Part shown: positions 7,994 through 15,395 of the stretch, one piece after another | How positions within the stretch are numbered: the first letter of the stretch is position 1 | Layout of the letters: every line of letters begins with the position of its first letter | DNA from: CAYUAI01 sp964442745 | GTDB taxonomy: Bacteria; Pseudomonadota; Gammaproteobacteria; S012-40 | Length of the DNA stretch: 40,555 nucleotides | Reading direction: 5' to 3' | Assembly (NCBI GenBank): GCA_964442745.1 | Contig: CAYUAI010000031.1 | Span: forward strand, 1-40,555 | Made by a program: the position numbers and the translations under genes | Notes under the pieces: generated by a model | Databases searched by the model: none | What the model saw: the letters and a program-made list of their open reading frames with translations, nothing else | What the model was told of the DNA's origin: nothing

Positions 7994-8905
7994 TTACTCA
8001 TCCGTCAAACATTGGCAATATTTGGCTAATTTCGCGATGGTTTTTCGTCTGAAATAATATAATTGCTGTCGGTCGGTTTTTTCGGGGGCCACGCCTTCTT
8101 TTAATGACAGTCCGAGTTTTTGCAAGGTAACCAACACATCATCGGCATCTTGCTGGTCAAGCACCATCGCCTCTATGACAAATTGTTCAACGGCATCCAG
8201 TTGTTCCCACCCAGCAAATAAAATTTGATGGCGCTCTAAGTCTTCTGCAGAAATATCGTGCCAAGCCACATCGACCTGCACAGCCGTCTGATCGTCCTCA
8301 ATCGCCGGGGTATTCATTCCAGACAATGACACGGTTACCGGCGGGTCAAGCAAGTGCAAACGGCGGCGTTTGGTTAATTCCACGATAATACGCTGAGCCA
8401 ATTCGGCGGTTTCTTGTTCTGGGTAGGATATTTTTTGCGCAATTAAAGCAATGACCTCGCCATTGCGTAGCCCATAAAAAACACCCGCTGCCTTATCATC
8501 CATTGCCTGAACATAGGTAGGTACATGGATTTTTCGACCAAATCGCCAATCTTTCCAACGCTCATAAAACGGTAATGAATTAGCGATGCAAAAAAAATAA
8601 TCTTTTAAACTGGCCCCTTGTTTACCCTGAAATGTTTGCAAACGTTTCGTGCCAGCTAAATCCTCTAGCATCCATAAGTAACTGGCATTACCCCATTCAC
8701 AAAGTGGTGTTTGCTCCGACGTACTGCCCCAGGGTTTAGGTAAAGTACATTGAGAATAGTATTTGTTATCAAAACAATAGCGCTTGCAATACTTATTATT
8801 TTGATAATTGATGATGGTGTCAGCTAAATGGGATACGTAGCGCCGGGCTTGAGCCTCCCCCTGTACGGCATCGTTAGCTAATTGTAACTGGTCTATGTGC
8901 TCCAT
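7994..8905 (-). CDS. Sigma-70-like (ECF-type) transcription factor
   Basis: Soluble 303-residue protein that I read as a divergent alternative sigma factor. It starts with an ECF-like helix (HIDQLQLANDAVQGEAQARRY), has region-2-like text with many cysteines (YCKRYC, SQCTLPKPWG, LCEWGNASYLWMLEDL), then YERWKDWRFGRKIHVPTYVQ. It ends with a possible region-4 helix pair (TDRQQLYYFRRKTIAKL). Immediately downstream is a zinc-finger membrane protein typical of anti-sigma factors, which supports the call. ATG 8905 is preferred: the GTG at 9055 would add 50 residues lacking homology-like text. The ribosome site is weak (AAGAAA). Sequence divergence from well-known ECF groups leaves room for a non-sigma role. 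The cysteine cluster might bind metal or sense redox. Confidence 0.6.
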   Translation of the reverse strand: MEHIDQLQLANDAVQGEAQARRYVSHLADTIINYQNNKYCKRYCFDNKYYSQCTLPKPWGSTSEQTPLCEWGNASYLWMLEDLAGTKRLQTFQGKQGASLKDYFFCIANSLPFYERWKDWRFGRKIHVPTYVQAMDDKAAGVFYGLRNGEVIALIAQKISYPEQETAELAQRIIVELTKRRRLHLLDPPVTVSLSGMNTPAIEDDQTAVQVDVAWHDISAEDLERHQILFAGWEQLDAVEQFVIEAMVLDQQDADDVLVTLQKLGLSLKEGVAPEKTDRQQLYYFRRKTIAKLAKYCQCLTDE

Positions 8906-9074
8906 TTTTTTTCTTGACGTTTTGAAACCAACATTGGACAGCCAAACGCTTAAAAATCGCGACTGAGATAGGCCGCATAATATCTCACATTGCGCACAAA
9001 ATCTAGGCAAATTCACACCCTGACTAAGGGCAAAGCTTAGGCATAAAGATTTCACAAAAAAAGCGGGGGAGAAA

Positions 9075-10979
9075 TCACGGGGTACTCGGGTACAAAAACC
9101 ACCCTGATACTTGATTGTTCAACAAATAGACGGCGAGTCCCAAAGAATCATAGGCTAAATATTCACCTTTCACCGAATAGACTTGGCGCGAGGGCACCCC
9201 ATGCAATTTAACCACTCGACTACGATCATCCCCCAACGCCGTACCATGAATGCTTGCTTCGGTACCACTTTCTTGCCAGGCGGCCATAATTTGATGATTT
9301 CGGTCGATTAAAAATTTAACCTGCTGAGGAGAATGTATCAGCTGAAATTGTTCTCCTTCGATCCAAATACCTTGGGTCGGTTGTTGACCCGTCTGCCATT
9401 GTGAGGTGAAAATTTGGCCGATGGCTCGGTTTTGAATACGCAATGGCTGTGATATTTTAATGACGGGCTTCATTTTTCTCGGGCGCAACTGATTGAGGCT
9501 GAGCCGGAATGCAACCGCATCATTGAGGGTGCGAGTATGTTTCGTCATCCGCTTTAAGATCCGCTGTGCTTCTGCCGTTTTCCCCAAAAAACGCGCCAGT
9601 GCAGCGTAGTTAAAATACGTTGAAAAAATTAACAGATTCATCGGAAAAACCGTGGCAACCTGGCTTGGCTGAGCCAACCGCTGAAGTAAATTTTCAAATT
9701 GGGCTTGTGATTTAACATAGTCCTTTTCCGTTGCGCTAATCATCGCTCGTAACAAATCCACCGACCTATCGGACTCAAAACGCGTTAAATACTTCCCCTG
9801 TAACACACCCCGAGCCATGAAAGTATTGCCCGAGGCGAGATAGGTTAGCGTTGACAGTAAATAGGTAAGTGCATGGTCAGGATTAATTTTCAATGCCTTA
9901 TCAAAATAATCTGCCGCCTTATCCAGATGTGTCAACATTTGCGTTTGCAGCTTTTTGATCGCCGCCGAAGGACGGGGGGTAATGCCTCGCGAAGCAGCAC
10001 CTTGCTGAAAAGATAAACCCGACTCCAACATCAGCGGAAACATAAAATCAACCCCTAAGGCATTAGCATTCCGTTGCAAAATTTGTTGGCGAAAGTATAG
10101 CGCTTGCGCCATTTCAGTAAGGCCCAAATTCGTGTGGATTTCACGGCCAGGAAAATCACGTCCAAAGACTTCGAAAAATAGTTTTGCTTTTTGATAGTCG
10201 GCGGCAATAAACGCTTGCAAACCAAGTTCAAATAACACGGATTGCCGGGCAATATCCTTTAAATGGGCTTGGCTTCGAAACGCACGGGCTTTGGCTTGAG
10301 CACAAGCCTCTTTATCAATCACCACACCGTTAGCCGCGCTGTCACAGGTGCCTTGCCAGGTACTTTCCACCCAAACCGTGAAAAAATCTTTCCCTTCCAG
10401 CACTTTAAATGGGTCAAAACCCACCGTGGCCATGTAAATGAGCCCATCATGATCGGCCTGGGCTTCACGACGCTCCAAATCATTTAACTGTTGCACATTA
10501 AAATTCAGCCCTAACAGCATTTGCTGCCTGACTTGCGGCGCTTGGGAACCCGCCAACCGAAAAAATTTGTGATGCCAGAGATCATCCGCACGCTGATGTG
10601 CCAATTCATGCCCTAAAATAAAAGCTAATAAATGGATGCCACGCTGTTCACCGAATTGAAAACAGGTGAGGATGGAAGAACGGCTTAATAAAATATTGCC
10701 ATCCGCCAATGAAGCGGCCCATGGTCCTGCCTCGGATTTCACCACAGACAAGGCCGGAGCCACCCGCGAGCCATCCCAAGCCCGTAACAATTGGCTGAAA
10801 ACTTGATGGGCTTTAGCCACCTGTGTATCCGCCTCGGGCGCAATGGCAAACGGCTTCCAATAGGATATATTTTGGGTGGGATCATCGGGGGGATTGACCC
10901 ATTCCGCCGCCAGTGTTGGCGTTAGCCAAAACACGATAATGACCGATAGCGTTACTTTCATAAAACCACATGCATTCAT
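9075..10979 (-). CDS. M48-family metalloprotease with TPR-like region
   Basis: Secreted or periplasmic zinc protease, about 634 residues. A signal sequence (MKVTLSVIIVFWLTPTLAAEW) follows the start. ATG 10979 and ATG 10961 are both plausible and neither has a good ribosome site. The zinc motif HELAH lies at about residues 124-128 in LAFILGHELAHQRADD, and the third ligand is in RREAQADHDGLIYMA, as in BepA/Oma1-type M48 proteins. Downstream are helical repeats (for example AADYFDKALKINPDHALTYLL), consistent with TPRs, and a C-terminal region of unknown fold. It heads the minus-strand run that includes the sigma/anti-sigma pair, a transglycosylase and lipoproteins. BepA-like proteins survey outer-membrane protein assembly, so a quality-control role is reasonable but inferred. 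Confidence 0.85.
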   Translation of the reverse strand: MNACGFMKVTLSVIIVFWLTPTLAAEWVNPPDDPTQNISYWKPFAIAPEADTQVAKAHQVFSQLLRAWDGSRVAPALSVVKSEAGPWAASLADGNILLSRSSILTCFQFGEQRGIHLLAFILGHELAHQRADDLWHHKFFRLAGSQAPQVRQQMLLGLNFNVQQLNDLERREAQADHDGLIYMATVGFDPFKVLEGKDFFTVWVESTWQGTCDSAANGVVIDKEACAQAKARAFRSQAHLKDIARQSVLFELGLQAFIAADYQKAKLFFEVFGRDFPGREIHTNLGLTEMAQALYFRQQILQRNANALGVDFMFPLMLESGLSFQQGAASRGITPRPSAAIKKLQTQMLTHLDKAADYFDKALKINPDHALTYLLSTLTYLASGNTFMARGVLQGKYLTRFESDRSVDLLRAMISATEKDYVKSQAQFENLLQRLAQPSQVATVFPMNLLIFSTYFNYAALARFLGKTAEAQRILKRMTKHTRTLNDAVAFRLSLNQLRPRKMKPVIKISQPLRIQNRAIGQIFTSQWQTGQQPTQGIWIEGEQFQLIHSPQQVKFLIDRNHQIMAAWQESGTEASIHGTALGDDRSRVVKLHGVPSRQVYSVKGEYLAYDSLGLAVYLLNNQVSGWFLYPSTP

Positions 10980-11037
10980 TTTGATCAAATATAAATAAAC
11001 GGCTCGAACTTGCTTAATATTTTATTGTATCAAAAAG

Positions 11038-11314
11038 TTATTCACAGTTATCAACATGTGTCAATAGTGACATGCGATATTCATTGCGAAAAATTCAACG
11101 TTGTTTCTGCTAAAATAAAACCATGGTAATCAGCGAGTTAAAAGTAAGTTTGTTTTGTGTTCATTTTAACGGAAAGCCTTCAAATACGGTATTTTGAAGC
11201 GTTTCTTCGCGATTCATCCACAAAGTTATCCACAGGTTCTGTGGATAACTCAACTTCTTTAAACACGACATGCACTTAGCTGCAAAGTTGAAACAAAATT
11301 GTCATTATGGATAA
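11038..11314. promoter_or_regulatory. Cluster of six DnaA-box-like sites
   Basis: In the 395-bp gap between the M48 gene and the Ig-like gene there are three perfect TTATNCACA boxes: 11038-11046 (TTATTCACA), 11226-11234 (TTATCCACA) and 11240-11248 (same, minus strand). Three one-mismatch relatives of TTATCCACA/TTATNCACA accompany them: 11048-11056 (TTATCAACA), 11214-11222 (TCATCCACA) and 11306-11314 (TTATCCATA on minus). The two perfect boxes at the centre form an inverted repeat with 12-bp arms and a 3-base spacer (11224-11250). AT-rich tracts flank both sides (about 10998-11040 and 11330-11400). It could be a replication origin, a DnaA titration site, or DnaA control of the M48 gene. No dnaA, dnaN, gidA or rpmH is nearby, and genes on both sides are on the same strand, which argues against a classical oriC. 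Confidence 0.65.
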
Positions 11315-11383
11315 AAACATCAAACCGTGAAATCAATGGAAAATTTTTTCATCACATACCAGCCAATTAATTGACTTGATTGA

Positions 11384-13123
11384 TTATCGATCAGTTAAAT
11401 ACAGGGTCTCTTCAATTAAATGATCATCTCCAGTAAACCAGATTTCATCGTCTCCCGCCCCACTTAAGTTACCTTCTGCACTAAAATATTGGCGGTTAAT
11501 CCGATTCCCTACCGCATCATAAGTGAACGCATGGTAATTCCGTATGATATCATCGTCGCTAAAACACACCAGGTCTCCACCGATGCGAGAATGAATTTGT
11601 CGTAACAAGTTACCATTGGTATCATATTCATAACGATTACAATAACCAATATTATCATCTAAGGTAAACCAAACTCCATCCACGCCCGGCGCCGTTTTCC
11701 ACAAATTTCTGATGAGCATATCATTTTCATCATAAATAAATTCGTGGTAAAACTGCACAGGATCATCACCGGTAAAATAAATACCATCTTCGCCCGTTCC
11801 TCGATATAAAATATGGAAAGTTTTAGCCTGACGCTCGTTAAAAGTGGTACGCGCATGAAAATTAATTTCATTATCCTGGCCGGTTAACCAGTTTTCATCC
11901 GCCCCACTACTATTGAATGTTGCTCTTAACGCGTCACCATTGTCGGCTTGGCGACGCTGAATATAACCGGTAATGTTGTCATCGTCAGTAAACCAAGTAC
12001 GGTCATCACCGGCTTTAAAACTGGCCGTGCCCAAATGATTGCCATTGATATCAAAAATCGTTTTATCGTAACTAAAAACGTCTTCTGCCGTGGGTTGCCA
12101 ATCACGCTGTGAATTCCGTGGTGCGCTATAAATAACCTGTTTGGCAAAAAAATTCGCGGTATCCACATTAAATAAACGGATAGAGGTAACGGTATCGTCA
12201 CCATCCAGCCACAAGCCATTATCCCCAAGACCTTGCGTCCCGCCAATACGATACATTTTTATCGCCTTGCCCACTGCATCGTGTTCATACTCATCATATT
12301 GAGTGATCCCCCCTTCTTTATAATCTATCTCACGAAACACGGGATTATAACTCGTGGTGAATTGAATGCGATGCTGTGCCACAGGCAAACCATCGGTATT
12401 GATTAAATCGAGCAGTATTACCGTATAGGTTTGTCCATAAGCCAAGGGATGGTGTGCCTTAAACAAAATGGCTTGAGCTAATCCATCATAGCTCGCTTGG
12501 CCATGCACGAAATTGGGGGCGACATATTCGGAAGGATCATCGTCGGTACGTTGGACAAGCACCGTGCCCGCCTCAACGCTGGTCGGATCAATGGGGCTAT
12601 TTAACAAAAATCGTATCGGTTGATTGACACTCACTTTGCTCTGTTCATGCCTTGGTTCCGTATCAAACACAATCACCACTGGCGCTGATGCCTGAGCAGC
12701 GGTGGTAAAAGTCAGCACGGTCGGTGCTAAAGTATATCGTTCAATATTACGCAAACCAGTAATGGTAATGGTATACGTTTGGCCGGGCTCTAATCTTTCC
12801 TCAGGAAAAAAAGATAATATATTATCCACTAAATCCCGATGCAACGCCCCTTTGACAATACCTGAATTGGTATTTAACGAAACAGAATCATCCATTTTTC
12901 TTAAGACAAGGGTGCCTAATTTGATAGAGTTAGCATCAATAGCCGAGCTAAATGACACTCGAATCGGGGTATCCACCGTCACATCACGAGCGCCATCGGC
13001 AGGAATACTGGAATTGAGTTCAAACGATAGCGTCTCAATTTGGGAGATTTCTTGCAGTCGACCACAGCTTGATGTAAGAAAAACGACCATGCAAACAAAA
13101 AATATGTTCGCTGATAAACGCAT
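11384..13123 (-). CDS. Ig-like (SbsA-type) repeat lipoprotein
   Basis: Predicted surface or periplasmic lipoprotein of 579 residues, with lipobox LTSSC (Cys20). Two SbsA-like Ig domains (Big_5 type) follow at about 35-143 and 152-258, each with the signature of 'pseudo-extreme' adhesion domains (IPADGARDVTVDTPIRVSFS; VSVNQPIRFLLNSPIDPTSV). The C-terminal half, from about 272, is a tandem array of roughly seven degenerate 35-45-residue units with the core W-F-T-x-D-D-x-I followed by Y-x-Y-D-x-x-G-N. The acidic cores look like calcium-binding or RHS/YD-like repeats. ATG 13123 has GGGGAGGGG shortly upstream. No neighbour shares its strand within 330 bp, so it is probably transcribed alone. The function is unknown; adhesion or matrix binding is inferred. 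Confidence 0.75.
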   Translation of the reverse strand: MRLSANIFFVCMVVFLTSSCGRLQEISQIETLSFELNSSIPADGARDVTVDTPIRVSFSSAIDANSIKLGTLVLRKMDDSVSLNTNSGIVKGALHRDLVDNILSFFPEERLEPGQTYTITITGLRNIERYTLAPTVLTFTTAAQASAPVVIVFDTEPRHEQSKVSVNQPIRFLLNSPIDPTSVEAGTVLVQRTDDDPSEYVAPNFVHGQASYDGLAQAILFKAHHPLAYGQTYTVILLDLINTDGLPVAQHRIQFTTSYNPVFREIDYKEGGITQYDEYEHDAVGKAIKMYRIGGTQGLGDNGLWLDGDDTVTSIRLFNVDTANFFAKQVIYSAPRNSQRDWQPTAEDVFSYDKTIFDINGNHLGTASFKAGDDRTWFTDDDNITGYIQRRQADNGDALRATFNSSGADENWLTGQDNEINFHARTTFNERQAKTFHILYRGTGEDGIYFTGDDPVQFYHEFIYDENDMLIRNLWKTAPGVDGVWFTLDDNIGYCNRYEYDTNGNLLRQIHSRIGGDLVCFSDDDIIRNYHAFTYDAVGNRINRQYFSAEGNLSGAGDDEIWFTGDDHLIEETLYLTDR

Positions 13124-13457
13124 ATTTTATCCCCTCCCCTGTTTATAATTTTGACAACAATATTATTATATATACTCAGTTGCCAGCTCTAGCTTGGATC
13201 ATTCCCATAGAAAACACCTAAATATTAATTCAACATTAATACTAAAATCTCTTTCAGCCAATCTATGCCAACTCATTTGATGAGACTTAACAATAATTAT
13301 AAGCTGTTTTCACAAACTTCTGAGGTTTTAATACGTAAGGCTGCTCCATAAAACGGTGAGACATCAGCTACAAAAGGCAAACCAACCGAAACTCATCTAA
13401 TATCTATTATTCTACACCAACGCATAAAAAATCGTTAGTTTAAAAAACAACCAAATA
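13124..13457. other. Gene-free interval (334 bp)
   Basis: AT-rich spacer between the Ig-like lipoprotein gene and the ABC permease gene. The part near 13140-13180 is upstream of the Ig-like gene on the minus strand and presumably holds its promoter; I cannot define good -35/-10 boxes. No ORF, hairpin terminator or repeat stands out. Confidence 0.5.
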
Positions 13458-14720
13458 TTATTCATAACGCAAGGCATGCATCGGTGGCAATCTCGCCGCA
13501 CGTTGGGCGGGATATAAGCCGGATAACAATCCAACGCCGATGGAAACCACCACGGCAATACTCACGATAAACCAAGGCACCGTTAAATCTAGACCACTCC
13601 ACCATTCCAGTGCTAACATGCCGGCCAATCCTATCAGACAACCCATCCCCCCTCCCAGACTACTAATCATCATCGCTTCTGCCAAAAATTGGCGAAGAAT
13701 ATCTTGCTGTGTTGCGCCAAGGGCTTTTCGTAAGCCAATTTCCCGAGTACGCTCCAGTACGCTGGTTGACATGATATTAAGCACCCCAATCCCCCCCACA
13801 AACAAGGACAACGAGGCGGCGAAAATTCCTGTCATATAAATCATATTTAAAATAAAATTCGCATTATCAATCCAGCGCCGCATGCTATCACTTCGGTACC
13901 GATAGTGATGATTATGTCTTCGGTTTAAGGTCGTGGTGATTTGTTCTAAAGCAACTTCTATTTGATCTAAACGAGTCGCTTGGGCAACAATTTGCTGAAT
14001 ATCTTTGCTGCCAATATACTGCTGATACAACAAAAAAGAAATCAATACACGTTCATTAATATCATAATTATCAGCCGCACCCACGGCACTTAGCAAGGTG
14101 CGATCTTTCTTCTGCAAGACACCAATAATAATCAGTTTTAAATCACCAAGCCGTATGGATTTACCTAATGGCGAGCGGTGTTTACCAAATAATTTCTCAC
14201 GGGTTACCGAACCAATAATAGCGACTGGGCGTTTATAACGAATTTCATCCTCCCTAAAATTGCGCCCCATTAGCAGATGATCGTTGTTGATGAGAAGATA
14301 ATCCGCACCGACCCCTTCCACACTGGCATGGCTAAAATTGTTACCCTGCCTAACGGACACCTGCCATTCTTCCGGATAAACCACGGGGCTTAAGCGCTCC
14401 AATGCCGAGCAACAAGCGCCTTTAAGAACCAATAAATCATCATTATTAATACCGCTACCTTCTCTGACAGATTCAAAGGGATTATTATTTTCCCAGTCAC
14501 GGTTCACCCACAAGGTGCGCAATCCATAGGTTTCTAATTCTGCAAAAATATAATTTCGACCACTTTGACTAACAATGCCAACCATCATGACGGCAGCAAT
14601 ACCAACCGCGACCCCAATAATACTCATGATGGTGCGTACTTTATTATCGGCTAACGATAACTTAGCTTGCTCAAAGGAATCAGCCAATAGGGCTAACGTA
14701 TTACTTAACATGGAATTCAC
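13458..14720 (-). CDS. MacB-like ABC transporter permease
   Basis: Inner-membrane permease of the MacB/FtsX class, 420 residues. An N-terminal helix (TIMSIIGVAVGIAAVMMVGIV, starting about residue 30) is followed by a large periplasmic domain (MacB_PCD) and three C-terminal helices from about residue 290. The conserved coupling segment ERTREIGLRKALGAT precedes the third helix, as in the family. It starts with GTG in a GTGA overlap with the ATPase gene's stop; ATG 14711, three codons in, is the alternative start. Together with the ATPase and the adaptor it would form a tripartite exporter or mechanotransmission pump. The substrate is unknown. The outer-membrane TolC partner is not in the window. 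Confidence 0.9.
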   Translation of the reverse strand: MNSMLSNTLALLADSFEQAKLSLADNKVRTIMSIIGVAVGIAAVMMVGIVSQSGRNYIFAELETYGLRTLWVNRDWENNNPFESVREGSGINNDDLLVLKGACCSALERLSPVVYPEEWQVSVRQGNNFSHASVEGVGADYLLINNDHLLMGRNFREDEIRYKRPVAIIGSVTREKLFGKHRSPLGKSIRLGDLKLIIIGVLQKKDRTLLSAVGAADNYDINERVLISFLLYQQYIGSKDIQQIVAQATRLDQIEVALEQITTTLNRRHNHHYRYRSDSMRRWIDNANFILNMIYMTGIFAASLSLFVGGIGVLNIMSTSVLERTREIGLRKALGATQQDILRQFLAEAMMISSLGGGMGCLIGLAGMLALEWWSGLDLTVPWFIVSIAVVVSIGVGLLSGLYPAQRAARLPPMHALRYE

Positions 14721-15394
14721 ACATTCAAGTAATCATCAACAAGCTGACCATCACGCAATAAAATGTGGCGCTTAGCAAAATTGGCTAACTGAATGTCATG
14801 TGTCACTAAAATAATAGACTTGCCTTTCGCATTCAAACCTTGCAAGGCTTGCATCATTAGCTGAGCGGTTGAACGATCCAAGCTGGCCGTGGGTTCATCC
14901 GCAATAATCAAATCCGGATTGTTAACTAAGGCTCTAGCTAACGCGACTCGTTGTTGCTGGCCACCGGATAATTGAGCAGGAGTATGCTCTAACCGCTCAC
15001 CTAATCCCACCGCGGTGAGGGTTGATACTGCACGCTGATAACGTGTTGACCGACTAACACCACTGTATATCATTGGAATTTCCACATTACGCACCGCACT
15101 TAGCCGAGGAATTAAATTGAAGGACTGGAAAACAAAACCAATATGCTGGTTCCTAATTCTAGCCAAGGTCTCATCATCGGCATGTGTCATTGCTTGACCT
15201 CGAAATAAATATTCTCCGTCATCCACGGTATCTAAACAGCCAATCATTGACAGTAAGGTCGACTTACCTGAGCCCGAAGGCCCTAAGATAGCAACAAATT
15301 CGCCTTGTTCTAGGTTAAAACTAATATTTTTTAATGCAACAATACGCTCCTTTGTCATCGCAAAGGATTTACCCACATTGTGTAATTTAATCAT
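14717..15394 (-). CDS. MacB/LolD-like ABC transporter ATPase
   Basis: Cytoplasmic ATP-binding subunit, 225 residues from ATG 15394. Walker A is GPSGSGKST (38-46), the Q-loop is VFQSFNLIPRLSA, the signature is LSGGQQQRVALARAL, Walker B is LIIADEPTASLD, and the switch histidine is in LVTHD. Upstream extension to 15583 overlaps the adaptor gene and has no family resemblance. The start lies one base after the adaptor's TAA, so it is translationally coupled; it overlaps the permease gene by four bases. In MacB the ATPase and permease are one chain; here they are split, as in LolD or many Gram-positive and cyanobacterial relatives. Confidence 0.93.
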   Translation of the reverse strand: MIKLHNVGKSFAMTKERIVALKNISFNLEQGEFVAILGPSGSGKSTLLSMIGCLDTVDDGEYLFRGQAMTHADDETLARIRNQHIGFVFQSFNLIPRLSAVRNVEIPMIYSGVSRSTRYQRAVSTLTAVGLGERLEHTPAQLSGGQQQRVALARALVNNPDLIIADEPTASLDRSTAQLMMQALQGLNAKGKSIILVTHDIQLANFAKRHILLRDGQLVDDYLNV

Positions 15395-15395
15395 A

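Noticed and set aside
10989..11383. Calling the DnaA-box cluster the chromosomal oriC
   Set aside because: No origin-associated genes are present and flanking genes do not diverge from it; kept only as a box cluster.
12702..13148. 148-codon ORF antisense to the Ig-like lipoprotein gene
   Set aside because: Opposite strand of a gene with signal peptide and domains; no start signal or motif of its own.
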